A stretch of 64,000 bases of DNA, taken from positions 464,208 through 528,207 of the forward strand of contig JNVV01000001.1 of NCBI GenBank assembly GCA_000733355.1, written 5' to 3'. This document shows positions 33,801-45,119 of the stretch, one piece after another. The translations under genes and the position numbers were made by a program. The notes under the pieces are model-generated. The model did no database searches. It had not been told where the DNA came from and was given only the letters and a program-made list of their open reading frames with translations. The stretch is from Falciphora oryzae (Eukaryota > Ascomycota > Sordariomycetes > Magnaporthales > Magnaporthaceae). Within the stretch, counting starts at the first letter, position 1. Every line of letters starts with the position of its first letter.

Positions 33801-34516
33801 GCGCTCACCTCTCCTTTCGCCGCATGAGTCAACGCGGTCGGTTCCCAAGCGGGGGTTAGATCTGACGCCCCCGTCGCAAGGTGACGGAGGAGGCGGGAAG
33901 AAGGATTCAGAAGAGTACGCCGGGGCGTTGGCTGTGGAAATAACCACACGTCGAACTCCCCACATCCCAACCCGCCCGCAAGCTCGGGAGCCGAGGAGTC
34001 CAGCCTCTCGCCTTTATCTTTATCTCTGGACCCCGTCGCTGTCCGTCCGTCCCTTTTCTTCCTTTTCCTGTCGTCTTCCTTTCTAGGTCTTTTTGCTTTT
34101 ATTTTCCCTTGTGGTTTTTTGTTTTCACCGCCTCGGTTGCTTTGATCCTGGACAAGCAGTCGCGTCGACTCCGCAGCAAGAGCAGAGGCGACACCGCGAC
34201 GTCTCTTGGGGCCAGGCTGCCTACCTAGACTGCACGGTCAGATTTGGGGCTCTGGGGTTTGGAAGCAGGGCTAAACCCGAGCCGAGAGCTCGGAGGAACC
34301 ATCGAGGGTATAAGAGGAGACGGATTGAAGCCGTGCGGCCAGCCAATTGATCCCCGTTGGCCAAACTAAAGAAAAAAAAAAAAAAAAAAAAAAGATTGGC
34401 GTTGCCCCTTGCTGGTTCCGGTTTCGCTCCCCCTAGCGCACGGCTATTGCTCCTTACCTCAAGCCTGCGACCAAGACAATCGCACAGCTCCAAGAGGCAA
34501 GCCTCTGCTTGCGACC
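30838..34516. other. Long gene-free interval upstream of the ABC transporter
   Basis: About 3.7 kb separates the divergent ATGs of CAF-1 p60 and the ABC transporter. It holds five copies of AGCTG at 31094-31118, a (CA)n tract with two CG interruptions at 33339-33383 and a run of 22 A at 34372-34393, about 125 bp before the transporter ATG. Several frames of 100-170 codons exist but none has family features. The interval could hide a non-coding RNA or a gene I cannot recognise. Confidence 0.45.
33339..33383 (+). repeat. (CA)n microsatellite
   Basis: A 45-bp run of CA dinucleotides with interruptions of CG at two points. Confidence 0.95.
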
Positions 34517-37500
34517 ATGCGAGATGCCCCTATGCTAGCGGGCGTCGCCACGGGCTTGGCGCTCATCGGCCTGGGCTCCGTCCCGGCCGTCTCACGCGTG
34601 CTACTCCGGCTTGGCAAGCGGGGACAGCCCCAGGACTCGTACGAAGATGGCGACGGCAAAAGCACTCCCGAGGCCGTCCAGAGGTACTCCAACAAGCTGT
34701 CCAAGTTCCTCGTCCTATTTTTCGACACCCTCGGCTTTGCAACCTCCCTCACTATCGCCGTCCTTGTGACCAGGGGCTACAGCAGCGCACAGGGCCTTGG
34801 CGTCGAAAACTGGCTCAACGTTGCCGCTTGGAGCCTCTTGCTGGTCCAGGGCATCGGCATTGCCTCCACCAGGAACTCGGTCCAGGCCTACGACCTCGGC
34901 ATCTACTCGTTCCTGTCTTGCATCATCTTGGCTGCCAGCCTCATTGTCCAGGCCACCAGGATCGCCGAGTACCTGGCCGCCCACGAGCCTGCCGTCTTCG
35001 CCTTCCGTGCCGTCGAGCTGGCCGCTGCTCTGGCCCTCGCCATCGCCAGCACTTCTATTCCGCGCCGACCCGATGTCTACGATTCCGAGGGCCGTGTCGT
35101 CGACCGCATGTTCACCGTGTCCGCCTTCAGTCGCTACAACTTCAGCTGGCCCTCCGATGTGCTTTCGTTGGCCACCCGCAAGAACAACCTGGACATGATC
35201 GATCTCGGCCGCCCCAACCAGTACACACGCGCCAAGGAGGTCTCGGCTGACTGGAAGAGCCGCGGCTACACCCACCGTCTCTGGCTGTCCGTCGCCCGCG
35301 CCCACGCGCGTAGCTTCGCCGTGCAGTGGATGCTGACCTTTGTGACGTCGGTCCTCAACTTTGCGCCCCAGTGGGTCATTCTGCAGCTGCTCCGCACCCT
35401 CGAGCGCCCTCGTGAACCCGGCCAGAGTTATGGACTCGACACCTGGATGTGGGTTTTTTGGCTGGGCGCCGCCATCGTCGCTCAGAACTGGGTCGAGTCG
35501 TACGTCTTCTGGCTCTCCTGGGCCGAACTCACCGTGCCCATCCGCGCCCAGCTCTCATCCCTGATCTTCGAGAAGGCTATGCGCAGGAAGGATGTCAAGG
35601 GAGACGGCAAGTCGGGCAAGAAGGACGATGCTGTTGCCGAGGTGGCAGACGTACCTGCCGAGGAGGCTAAGGAGGACGAGGACGTGGACGAAGAGGAGGC
35701 CCTCAAGAAGAGCAAGCAGAGCACCGTCAACCTGATCGGTGTTGACGCCAAGCGCGTCAGCGACTTTGCGGCATATCAAAACCTGTTCCCCGGCAGTCTG
35801 TTCAAGCTCGTCGTGTCGCTAACCTTCCTGGTGAGCCTGATCGGATGGAAGCCTCTCCTGGCCGGCTTCTCGACCATGATCGCCATCCTGCCCCTCAACA
35901 TTGTGTCGTCCAAGAAGTACGCTGCAGCCCAGGACCGGCTGATGAAGGTGCGCGATGAGAAGATGGCAGTCGTGACCGAGGCGCTGCAGGGCATCCGGCA
36001 GATCAAGTTCTCGGCACTCGAGCCGCAGTGGGAGAAGAAGGTGGACGGCGTGCGGGCTCGCGAGCTCAAGGCCGTCTGGCAGGTGTTCCTGACCGACACG
36101 GTCCTGATCGGCTGCTGGGTCACGAGCCCCGTCATGCTGTCGGCGGTGGCTCTGGCGGCATACGCATACTTCAACGGCGAGCTGACGCCCTCGGTTGCTT
36201 TCGTGTCCATTGGCGTATTCAAGGCTCTGGAGATGACGCTCTCAGTGGTTCCCGAGCTGACCACGGATCTGCTGGATGCCTGGGTCTCGATCAACCGTAT
36301 TGAGGAGTACCTCAACAGCCCGGATATCGAGAGCAATGCCAAGGAGTCGGACGACATCACGTTGGACAAAGCCTCGATCGCGTGGCCTTCGGACGAAAAG
36401 CTGAGCGAGGACGAGCGCTTTGTGCTGCGCGATGTCAACCTTGCGTTCCCGCGCGGCGAGCTGTCTGTCATCTCGGGCAAGACGGGCACTGGCAAGAGCT
36501 TGATGCTGGCGGCCATCCTGGGAGAGGTCGACCTGTTGGCTGGCAATCTGTACCTGCCCCGGCCGCCGCCGCTGCACGAGCGCCACGACAAGAAGGCGAC
36601 CAAGGCCAACTGGATCATCCCCAACTCGATCGCATACGTGGCGCAGATTCCGTGGATCGAGAACGCGAGCATCCGTGACAACATCCTGTTCGGCCTGCCG
36701 TTCGACGAGGACCGGTACCGGACTACGATCGAGGTGTGCGCACTCAAGAAGGACCTCGAGATGCTATCGGACGGCGAGAACACCGAGATCGGCGCAAACG
36801 GCATCAACCTGAGCGGCGGACAGAAGTGGCGTGTCACCCTGGCGCGGGCCATGTACAGCCGGGCGGGGATCCTGGTCATGGACGACATCTTCAGCGCCGT
36901 CGACGCGCACGTGGGCCGCCACATCTTCGAGAAGTGCCTGACGGGCGAGCTGGCGATCGGACGTACGCGTATCCTGGTGACGCACCACGTCGCCCTGTGC
37001 GAGCCCAAGACCAAGTTCCTGGTCGAGCTCGGCGAGGGCCGCGTGCTGAACTCGGGTCTCGTGTCGGAGCTGCAGGAGGACGGGACGCTGGCGCAGATCA
37101 AGAGCCACGAGCAGGGCGCCGTCGACGAGCCCGAGACGGAGAGCCGGACCGCAGCCAGCACCGCCGTCAACTCGGATGACGGCGAGGATGAGGAATCTGC
37201 CGACGGCAACACGCTTAAGCGCGTCACGTCCAAGACGGTCGCCCGCAAGTTCGTCGAGGAGGAGGGCCGCGAGAAGGGTGCGGTCCGCCGCCAGATCTAC
37301 GCCACGTACCTGCGCGACAGCGGCGGCTTCTTCTTCTGGGCCCTGGCCATGGCCATTTTTGTCGCCAACCAGTCGCTGAACCTCGGCCGCTCGTGGTGGC
37401 TGCAGGTCTGGACGGCTGCCGACGGGGAGCAGACCAACGGGGCCAGCATCAACATGAGCAGCGGCAGCAGCATCAACGTCCTCCATGGGCTCGGCGTCTC

Positions 37501-39386
37501 GGGCTACGGCCACATGGGTGCCGCGTCCTCGTCCCCAGCGTACGGCTACGGTATGCACTCCCAGCACGCCGCCTTTGCCCAGCCCGTCTCGTTCGCCACC
37601 GCGGCCGGCGCCTCGCCCTCGGACGACAACGCGCCGCACCACGGCCTCAACTACTACCTCGGCGTCTACGTGGCGCTCGCGCTGACGACGTCGGCCATCG
37701 GCACGTTCAAGTTCTTCTACATCTACATCGGCTCGATCAGGGCCAGCAGGCTGCTCTTCCAGAAGATGAACTTTGCCATCCTGCACGCGCCGCTGCGCTG
37801 GCTCGACACGGTGCCCGTCGGGCGCGTGCTCAACCGCTTCACGTCCGACTTCAATATCATCGACTCCAACCTGGCCAACTCGGTCAGCTTCGGCGCCAAC
37901 TCGTTCCTGGGCCTGTGGGTCGTCATCATCGCGGGCGTCTTCGTGTCGCCCGTGGTGGTCTTCTTCGCCCTGGCGCTGCTCGTCGTGTGCGGCTACTACG
38001 CGCTGCGCTACCTCAACGCGGCGCGCCCCGTCAAGCGGCTCGAGAGCAACACCAAGTCACCCGTGTTCGAGCAGTTCTCGTCGGCGCTGACGGGCGTGGC
38101 CACGATCCGCGGCTTCGACAAGGCGCAGGTCTACATCGAGCGCATGTACCGGCGCATTGACGACTACTCGGCCGCCACCTGGCACCTCTGGCTCTTCAAC
38201 CGCTGGATGGGCTGGCGCATGGCCCTTGTCGGCTCGCTCTTTGCCGTTTTTGTTGCTATGCTGATCCTGCTAACGCCGGGCATCGACGCGCCCCTGGCCG
38301 GCTTCGCCCTCGCCTTCTCGCTCGAGTTTGCAAACTCGGTCATGTGGACCATCCGCCTCTACGCAAACGTCGAGCTCAACATGAACGCGGCCGAGCGCAT
38401 TATCGAGTACACGGAGCTTCCGACCGAGACCCAGGAGGGCGAGCGTCCGCCCGCCGCCTGGCCGACCAAGGGCCGCATCGAGGTTTCTGACCTGGTCGTC
38501 GGCTACGCCCCGGACCTGCCGCCCGTGCTCAAGGGGCTCAGCTTCACCGTCGACGGCAACCAGCGCGTCGGCGTCGTCGGCCGCACGGGCGCCGGCAAGT
38601 CGTCCCTGACCCTCGCTCTGTTCCGCTTCCTCGAGGCCCGCTCGGGCAGCGTGCACATCGATGGCCTCGACATCTCCAAGATCAGGCTGCATGACCTGCG
38701 GTCCCGCTTGGCCATTATTCCACAGGTGAGATTTCTTTTTGTTTTCTGACATGTAGCTTCTCAACCCTAACACGCCACCCCAGGACCCCGTCCTCTTCTC
38801 CGGCACCGTCAGGTCCAACCTCGACCCCTTCGGCAACTACACCGACGCCGCCCTGCGCGACAGCCTGCACCGCGTGCACCTCGTCTCGACCGACGGCTCA
38901 GGCCAGACCTCGCCCACTGCGCCGAGCCACCCGGAGCAGCCGTCCTCGTCATCGTCCTCCACGACCGGCAACGCAAAGAACGCCAACATGTTCGACAACC
39001 TCGACTCCCCGGTCTCCGAGGGCGGCCTGAACCTCTCTCAAGGGCAGCGCCAGCTGCTCTGCCTCGCGCGCGCCATCGTCTCGCGCCCCCGCGTCATGGT
39101 GCTCGACGAGGCCACGTCGGCCGTCGACATGCACACGGACGCGCTGATCCAGCGCAGCATCCGCGAGGAGTTCACCGACGCCTCCCTGGTGGTCATTGCG
39201 CACCGCCTCAGCACGATTGCAGACTTTGACCGCATCCTGGTGCTGAGCGACGGCGCCGTTGCCGAGTTTGGCACCCCGCGCGAGCTCTGGGACAAGGGCG
39301 CGCAGGACGGCGTCTTCAGGGCCATGTGCGAGGAGAGCGGCGAGAGGGATAAGCTGAAGGATATCGTCTTTGGCACGACGAGTTGA
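34517..39386 (+). CDS. Full-size ABC transporter, ABCC (MRP-like) family, 1603 aa
   Basis: Exons 34517-38725 and 38784-39386 (intron 58 bp, CAG|GTGAGA to CCCAG) give 1603 residues. The frame is open further upstream but only from a TTG, so the ATG at 34517 is used. An N-terminal set of helices (a TMD0-like region) precedes the usual TMD1-NBD1-TMD2-NBD2. NBD1 has Walker A GKTGTGKS (about 654), signature LSGGQKWR (about 765) and Walker B ILVMDDIF, where Asp replaces the catalytic Glu. NBD2 has GRTGAGKS (about 1354), LSQGQRQL (about 1486), [12 protein letters not shown] (about 1507) and AHRLST. One degenerate and one competent site is the norm for ABCC proteins. An acidic insert (about residues 380-400) and a poly-Ser insert in NBD2 are probably loops. 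Members export conjugates, bile acids, drugs or metabolites from plasma membrane or vacuole; the substrate cannot be told. Confidence 0.95.
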
Positions 39387-39814
39387 AAAGGTGAGGGACT
39401 GTGATTGGGTTTGGTGATATAGTTGCTTATAGACGGGTGTGCTGTTTTGTTTTCTCTTTATATCGCTCGTCATCTCGTTATTCTATGGTTTCATTTTCTA
39501 ATTGACTACTTTTTGTTTACCGCCCATTTTCTTCTATTCGTTTTGCATTTGCATATGTATCGTTGGCTTTCATGTCTGGGTAGGTTCTTGTAAGGCCTGC
39601 AGAGCATCAGGCAGTCGTGAGGAAAGAAGACACGAAAAGGGGGAAATGATAGAGATCGAACAAAGCCAAGCGTTTTTGTTTGATTTTATATCTTGAATAA
39701 ATTAGCCAAGAAAAGGCTGCCATCCATCATCATATTCCCATCTTGATGTTCTACTTTTTTCCTCGTAATCCCGTCATAACTTCATCGACGTTGCAAAGAA
39801 AGAAAATGGCAACC
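39387..39814. other. Convergent intergenic region
   Basis: 428 bp of AT-richer sequence between the stops of the ABC transporter and the DNAJC11-like gene. It holds two 3' UTRs and no gene. Confidence 0.6.
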
Positions 39815-42577
39815 CTAAATACCAGAAATCGAAGGCAGAGGCGGCAGCCTCAGCTCCTCCCGCCCGCGCACCTCGACGAAGCCCTCACGGCCCCGGTAGG
39901 CGTAGCGGACCTGCAGCACTTTCGTGCGCAGCGGCGCCGGGTCCCAGAAGCCGAGCAGCCTGCTCTTGCGCAGGCCGGCCGGGATCAGAAGCGAGCCCGG
40001 GCTGTCCTCGTCGCCGTCGCCGGCGCCCTGCACGAGCGCGGCCACGGCCACGACCACGTCGGCCACCTCGTAGTCCGGGTCGAACGCGCTCGGCCGCTTG
40101 CGGCTGCCGGCGGGCGCCGCGAGCGTGGCGTCGTCGGACGGGTGGTCCGGGACGCCGTACTTGGCCGCCAGGACGACCAGCCCGCCGCGCTGACGCTCGG
40201 CCTGCTGCCGCGTCTGCGCGCCCACCGCCAGCAGGGCCGTCAGCTCGTCAGCCTCGGCGCGGCGGCGCGCCACGTGGTCGGCGAGCTCGTCCCTGGTCAT
40301 GGAGAGCATGGCGCGCTTCTTGTCCGCCTCGTGCTGCGCCGCGGCCCGCCCGGCCCTGTTGCAGAGCCGAGCGAGGTCCAGGGCCGCGAGCCCGACCATG
40401 GGCAGGAGGACGGACCAGAAGGCCAGGCGCGGCGTCACGAACGACACGCCGTGGGAGGGGACTCCGCCGCGGCCGGCTGACGGGTTGGTGCGCAGGAGCA
40501 CCGGCAGCCTGAAGCGCTGGGCCAGGCGCGACCAGTAGAGGTTGAGGTGGAAGCTCGAGAGGCTGAGGCCGACCTCGAGGCCCAGGCTGGAGCGGGTGCC
40601 GGCGCGGCGGAGGGCGCGGAAGGCAATGTAGCCGCCATAAATGGAACCCAGGTTCAGTGGGAAGGTCGTGGCAGCGGGCGGCGTGCAAAGCTCAACCTCC
40701 ATGTGGTAGGCCTTCGGGTCGAAGGGTAGTAGGGAGGTTACGGCCCGAGGAAGCGCGGACACCAGCTCGAGGCCGTAGCGTAGGTACCCGGCTACATAGC
40801 CCGGCGTGGCGGCCGCAGACACAGTCCAGGAACCCCTGTTCGCGCCAGGGCCACTGGCACCGGCTGCATCGGCCGCCTCGAGGTCGAGACCCTTGAACCC
40901 CCGGTCGACGGGGCCAGTAAGTGGTCGGCCGGTCGTTCCAAGCAGGCCCAGCTCGCCTGGTGCCAAGCTACTGTAACCAATCTCCACCGTCGGCGCCACG
41001 TAGGCCCGGAGAGCAGGCGACATGAGAAGGGCTTCGGGCAGGCCTCTGCCCCAGAGACGATTCTTGGAAAAGTTTCGGACGCCAGCACAGGTAGCAGCGT
41101 CGTCGCCCAAAAGCGAAGTCAAGAAAGAGAGCTCGCCGCTGTCGGCGCAGACGAAGCCGGTGCCGAGGCCAACGCGGCGCTTGAGAGCAACGCCAGCCCT
41201 GGGCCGCCTCCATACCGACGACAGAACAGGAGCCGTAATCAGGACTTCGACATCAAGGGGGTCCGCGCCATTGCCGTCGTCGAGATCGACGCTGTGGGCC
41301 ACCCGTGTGATCACAGCCGGTTCCGGCAGGATATCGAGCTCGTTCTCCACGGTCAGGACCCGCGACGGCTCTGGATCGGGGATAGTCAGCGGGTCATATG
41401 GGCTCCAGTCGTTATCGCGGATGTGGGCGTCGTAGGGGCTGTCTAGTCGCTTAGACAGGCGGACAACCTCGTTTCTGAGCCCCACCGTCACTAGAGGGGA
41501 GATTTTGTTGATAAGGAGCTGTACCATCCGGTGCCGGGCAAGGGGCTCGGGAAACAGGGGCTGGTAGCGGTCTGTCAGGACCGCGGTAGGGACGTGAGAG
41601 ACGTCCCGCAAAACACCATAGGAACACGCGGATACGGTAAGCTTGGGGGCAGCGAGAAGGAGATCCGAGCCCTGACCAGCTCCGAACAGTTTCAGGGACT
41701 CCAACGCAGCCGCGAGGAGATGCCCCAATGCAGGCAGTGGGACGACGGTCGAGTGGCCAAGGCAGAAGTCCATAGGCTGGACGGTGGGAGGTGAGGGGCC
41801 TGTTAGAGACGCCAAGGTCACTGACGTCGCGTCCGCCCTGACAGCCAGGTCGGTGGACGATTCGATTGAGGCCAGCAGCCGCCGCTTGCGTCTCAGCCGG
41901 AGCAGCCGCTGTGCCTCGATGGCTGATGGGGGCACATGATCGTCATAGTCGTCAACGCCCAAGAGCGAGGTCTCGTTGGCACGCAGCGCCAGCTCCTCAA
42001 GATACTCGGCACGGCGGGAGGGCTCAACGAGCGTCTCAAAGGCGGCCTGGGCGACAGTGAGGTAGGCGGCGGCCATTTCACGAGACTCGCCCTCCTGCAG
42101 CTCGACATCCAGGAGGCGGAAGAGGCGGGAGTAGGCGGCGCGCACCTGGGCCGGCGATGGCTGGCCGTGGCGGGGCAGACACAGCAGCTCGAACCAGTCG
42201 CGGCTAACATAGCCCAATGGCTCTTTCAGGAGTACAGCAACGGCCTGCTCGGCCGGGATGTCGGCGACGGCATCGGGGTCATGGTGGGTGCGGGCGGTAG
42301 ACATGAAAGACGAGGCATCGTCAATCTCAAAAAGGCTCCTGGTGGCCGCAAAATTGTCGTGAAGCGAGACGCGCGACTCGGCCTGGTGCACAGTCAGACC
42401 GCGTGAAGGAACTGGAAGCTGCTGCTGTTGCTGATGAGGTTGCGAATGGCGGGTCGAGTGACGGGTCGAACGAGGAGGAGAAGGAGACCGGGCCGCCGAA
42501 GAAGGGACTCGCTGCTCTCTCAGGCTCTCCCTCGCCCGCCGCCGCGAGGAGCCTGAGCTTCGACTGTGGTCCGGCAT
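39815..42577 (-). CDS. DNAJC11-like protein with degenerate J domain, 920 aa, intronless
   Basis: A single frame from the ATG at 42577 encodes 920 residues. The first 60 are Ser/Arg-rich with a poly-Gln run. Residues about 127-193 (RDWFELLCLPRHG, VRAAYSRLFRLLDVEL, AYLTVAQAAFETLVEPSRRAEY) have the helices of a J domain, but the HPD tripeptide between helices II and III is missing. The middle resembles the beta-rich part of DNAJC11. The C-terminus (YEVADVVVAVAALVQG, LLGFWDP, KVLQVRYAYRG, FVEVRGREELRLP) is the DUF3395 domain that defines DNAJC11. In animals that protein sits at the mitochondrial outer membrane and contacts the MICOS/MIB complex, affecting cristae shape. The fungal role is inferred by family only. 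The nested transposon begins 207 bp upstream of this start codon. Confidence 0.85.
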   Translation of the reverse strand: MPDHSRSSGSSRRRARESLREQRVPSSAARSPSPPRSTRHSTRHSQPHQQQQQLPVPSRGLTVHQAESRVSLHDNFAATRSLFEIDDASSFMSTARTHHDPDAVADIPAEQAVAVLLKEPLGYVSRDWFELLCLPRHGQPSPAQVRAAYSRLFRLLDVELQEGESREMAAAYLTVAQAAFETLVEPSRRAEYLEELALRANETSLLGVDDYDDHVPPSAIEAQRLLRLRRKRRLLASIESSTDLAVRADATSVTLASLTGPSPPTVQPMDFCLGHSTVVPLPALGHLLAAALESLKLFGAGQGSDLLLAAPKLTVSACSYGVLRDVSHVPTAVLTDRYQPLFPEPLARHRMVQLLINKISPLVTVGLRNEVVRLSKRLDSPYDAHIRDNDWSPYDPLTIPDPEPSRVLTVENELDILPEPAVITRVAHSVDLDDGNGADPLDVEVLITAPVLSSVWRRPRAGVALKRRVGLGTGFVCADSGELSFLTSLLGDDAATCAGVRNFSKNRLWGRGLPEALLMSPALRAYVAPTVEIGYSSLAPGELGLLGTTGRPLTGPVDRGFKGLDLEAADAAGASGPGANRGSWTVSAAATPGYVAGYLRYGLELVSALPRAVTSLLPFDPKAYHMEVELCTPPAATTFPLNLGSIYGGYIAFRALRRAGTRSSLGLEVGLSLSSFHLNLYWSRLAQRFRLPVLLRTNPSAGRGGVPSHGVSFVTPRLAFWSVLLPMVGLAALDLARLCNRAGRAAAQHEADKKRAMLSMTRDELADHVARRRAEADELTALLAVGAQTRQQAERQRGGLVVLAAKYGVPDHPSDDATLAAPAGSRKRPSAFDPDYEVADVVVAVAALVQGAGDGDEDSPGSLLIPAGLRKSRLLGFWDPAPLRTKVLQVRYAYRGREGFVEVRGREELRLPPLPSISGI

Positions 42578-42783
42578 TGCCTCTTATGAATCAGGGGCTT
42601 GCTGACTGACATTCGCTGCGGGCGAGATGTGATGGAACTCATATGAATTGAAAGCTCTTGAAGAAAATTCGGGTTCAATGTTTACTAGCGACAGCTTCAG
42701 CTTCTGCAGCCCGCTCAGCTCGAGTGACGCGATCCGCCCCGCTGGTGGGACGACAAACCGCTTCCCTAGCAACTTGGGTTATA

Positions 42784-42807
42784 CAGTGGGGGGACAAAAG
42801 TACCGAC
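42784..42807 (+). repeat. Left terminal inverted repeat of the DNA transposon
   Basis: The 24-bp end begins cagtgggg and contains the core ggacaaaagtaccgac, which reappears inverted at 51067-51090. TA precedes it. Confidence 0.8.
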
Positions 42808-43139
42808 ATTTTCTGTCTCCCACCTCGGCTTACAGAACAGCGGAATCAAAGCCAATTTTTAACCCAATCCCAATAGCTAAATTGAGAAAATGTTATCATT
42901 CAAAAATTTAACCTTTAATAAAGCGATTTATATAAATTAAAAAGTGGTTAAAATAAAAGTGGTTATGTAAATAGCCTGCAAAAAGGACAGGTATTTTTTC
43001 CGAATTTTCGCATAAATAACAAAAAGGTTTCTATGATAAATAAATAACAATTTAAATAGTAAAGTATTTTTTATTATATTTTTACCGTATATTGGAACCA
43101 TTAAAATATACGTTTAAAATTTTATTTTATTTATATAGG

Positions 43140-43349
43140 TGTTAGAGGGCTGGATCCCATTGGCTCAGCCACGGGCTCGTGCCCGAGGCCTGCGCCTTTA
43201 GGTCCGCGCCACAACGCTCGGGCCCCCAAACTGTATATAGCGGATTCCGCGCGTAGCCCTACGGAGCAGGCCACCCTCCCCTTTACCCCTCGTAGTTCGT
43301 TAATACAACCAAATCCCTACAAACGCGCCAACGTTGTAAAACCCTTACA
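43140..43349 (+). repeat. 5' LTR
   Basis: The 210-bp repeat begins TGTTAGAGGGC and ends CCCTTACA, with short inverted ends. It differs from the 3' LTR at about 13 positions, all transitions. Confidence 0.95.
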
Positions 43350-43398
43350 ATACGAACTACCAAATTACGAAAAACACAAGCCGCAAATAGGCTTACGG

Positions 43399-44875
43399 AT
43401 GTCGCAGCCGCAGCCTCCCCAGCTAGGAAGAACATTCACGGTCCTTAAAAGTAGCTCCTCAAAAGACTCGGATTCCGCATCTAAGCTGGGGGTTAGCGCT
43501 TTCGAAGGTAATGCGTTACAACAGCTTCTAAAGCTAGGCACCGAAAAAAAGGAAAAGGAAAGGCCCATCCCTAAAAAAGTGGAATTCGTTCCATTAAAGG
43601 ATAGCGGCCTAAAGGACGAGGCCGAGGACGGGGTAGCACCCTTAAGCAAAAAAGAGGAAGCACCGGGACTTGCGGGTTCCGCGTTACAAAAGGAAAAATT
43701 AATAAATTCAAAAGAAAAGGGAAGCGAGGCCCGGATAGCTAATAACCACGCCATAAACGAAGCACCCGCACAATAAACGACGGCCTTTTAGGGGATTACC
43801 GAAACGGCATAAAAGCTTCGAGCGAAAAAGGAATTTAAATAGCTAATTAAAAAGGCGCTATCCGCCGAATATTAAACGGCCGGAAAAGAAACCTACTTAT
43901 TGGAGGTTAAAAAGGATAGCGGCGCGGTACGGTCGAAAGATTACAAAAAAAAAGCGACGCCGTAGCCCATTTGGGACGGTGCGCAATCCACTTTTCACGC
44001 ATATATAAAGGAAATAATTTTTAAATACAACCTTAACCGGGAATTAGGCATGCTAAGGCCTAACTATAAAATTTAGCTGGAAATTTATTAAACGCTTCCC
44101 CAAAGGCGGAAAAAGCAAATGGAACACTTTTAAGAATTTGGAAGCCCCGGTTAGGAGTGCGACCCGACCACCTTTTTGGAAAAATTTCGCTTTACCTTTA
44201 GGACCGTATAGGATAAAGCATAAGCGATATTACAAATGCGGGACCTCAAACAGGAAAAGGGGCAAACATTTAGCAAATTCGCCCCTATTTTCGAAAACGT
44301 GTTAGGAAAGGCCGGCGGAAACAGCTAGCCAAACGAGGCAAAGCTCGCATACTTAAAGGGATGCCTTAATCGCAGCTTTTCCGACGCTTTAGCGGTGGTT
44401 AAATTACCCGACGATTTCCAATCCCATCTAACGGAGTTCCATAGTATTGCAATTAATTGGAAGCGCACGCAGCAATTCGCAAAATTGCGTAAAAAGCGAC
44501 AAAAAAAGCGGAAAAGCAAAGGGAATAACGAAGGGGGGAAGGGTTAAAAACCCTAATTTCAAACCCACTTTAACCCCGCTTGAGGCCCCGCGTCCGCAGC
44601 TGCGGATACCGCTAATGGAAATGCGCGCCGAAATTCCGATAAGGATATAATTATAAACTCCACCCGCTTTACCCGCGGACGAGGGAATAGGGGCGGGATA
44701 CGCGGAACGCGAGGAAGTGCGCCCGGTAAAGGGTTTTTACGGGGCCGAAAAGGCTCCTCCTTAGCCGGCGCCCGCAAAGCGCAGTAGGTTTCCTAAAAAA
44801 AACGCGAACGCCGCTAAAAATCGGGCCGCTGCTTAAAATACGGTGCAGGTAACCACTATGTAAAAAGCTGCCCGT
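43399..44875 (+). pseudogene. gag remnant of the Gypsy element
   Basis: An open stretch 43399-43776 encodes the 125-residue gag N-terminus (MSQPQPPQLGRTF, Ser/Lys/Glu-rich). Downstream the frame is broken by many TAA and TAG codons. A CCHC zinc-knuckle trace lies at 44830-44871 with spacing C-x2-x-x4-H-x4-C, where the second cysteine is now Tyr (TGC to TAC), a transition of the RIP type. Confidence 0.75.
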
Positions 44876-45119
44876 ATTTACCGGCCACCCGGCCCCGTAA
44901 CGGCGAAAGCGATACCGCGATCCGAAAAATAGGGACGGCCGAAACGGAGTACCTTTTATAGCTTAAAAAAAAAAACGACCTAACGGAATCCTTTGCCTAA
45001 AAGGAGGAAAAAAAGTAACCCCGGAGCAAAATCGTGCCCCGGGGTCGGTAAAGCTCCAATAACTCTTATAAATACGGATAAAAGTACAAAAAACGTATTT
45101 AATATACATTGTAGCGATA

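Noticed and set aside
35776..37248. 490-codon open frame on the minus strand
   Set aside because: It lies wholly antisense to the ABC transporter TMD1/NBD1 coding exon and has no family features.
39743..40480. 245-codon plus-strand frame
   Set aside because: It is the shadow of the DNAJC11-like coding sequence, with an Arg/Gly/Val-rich translation typical of antisense GC-rich frames.
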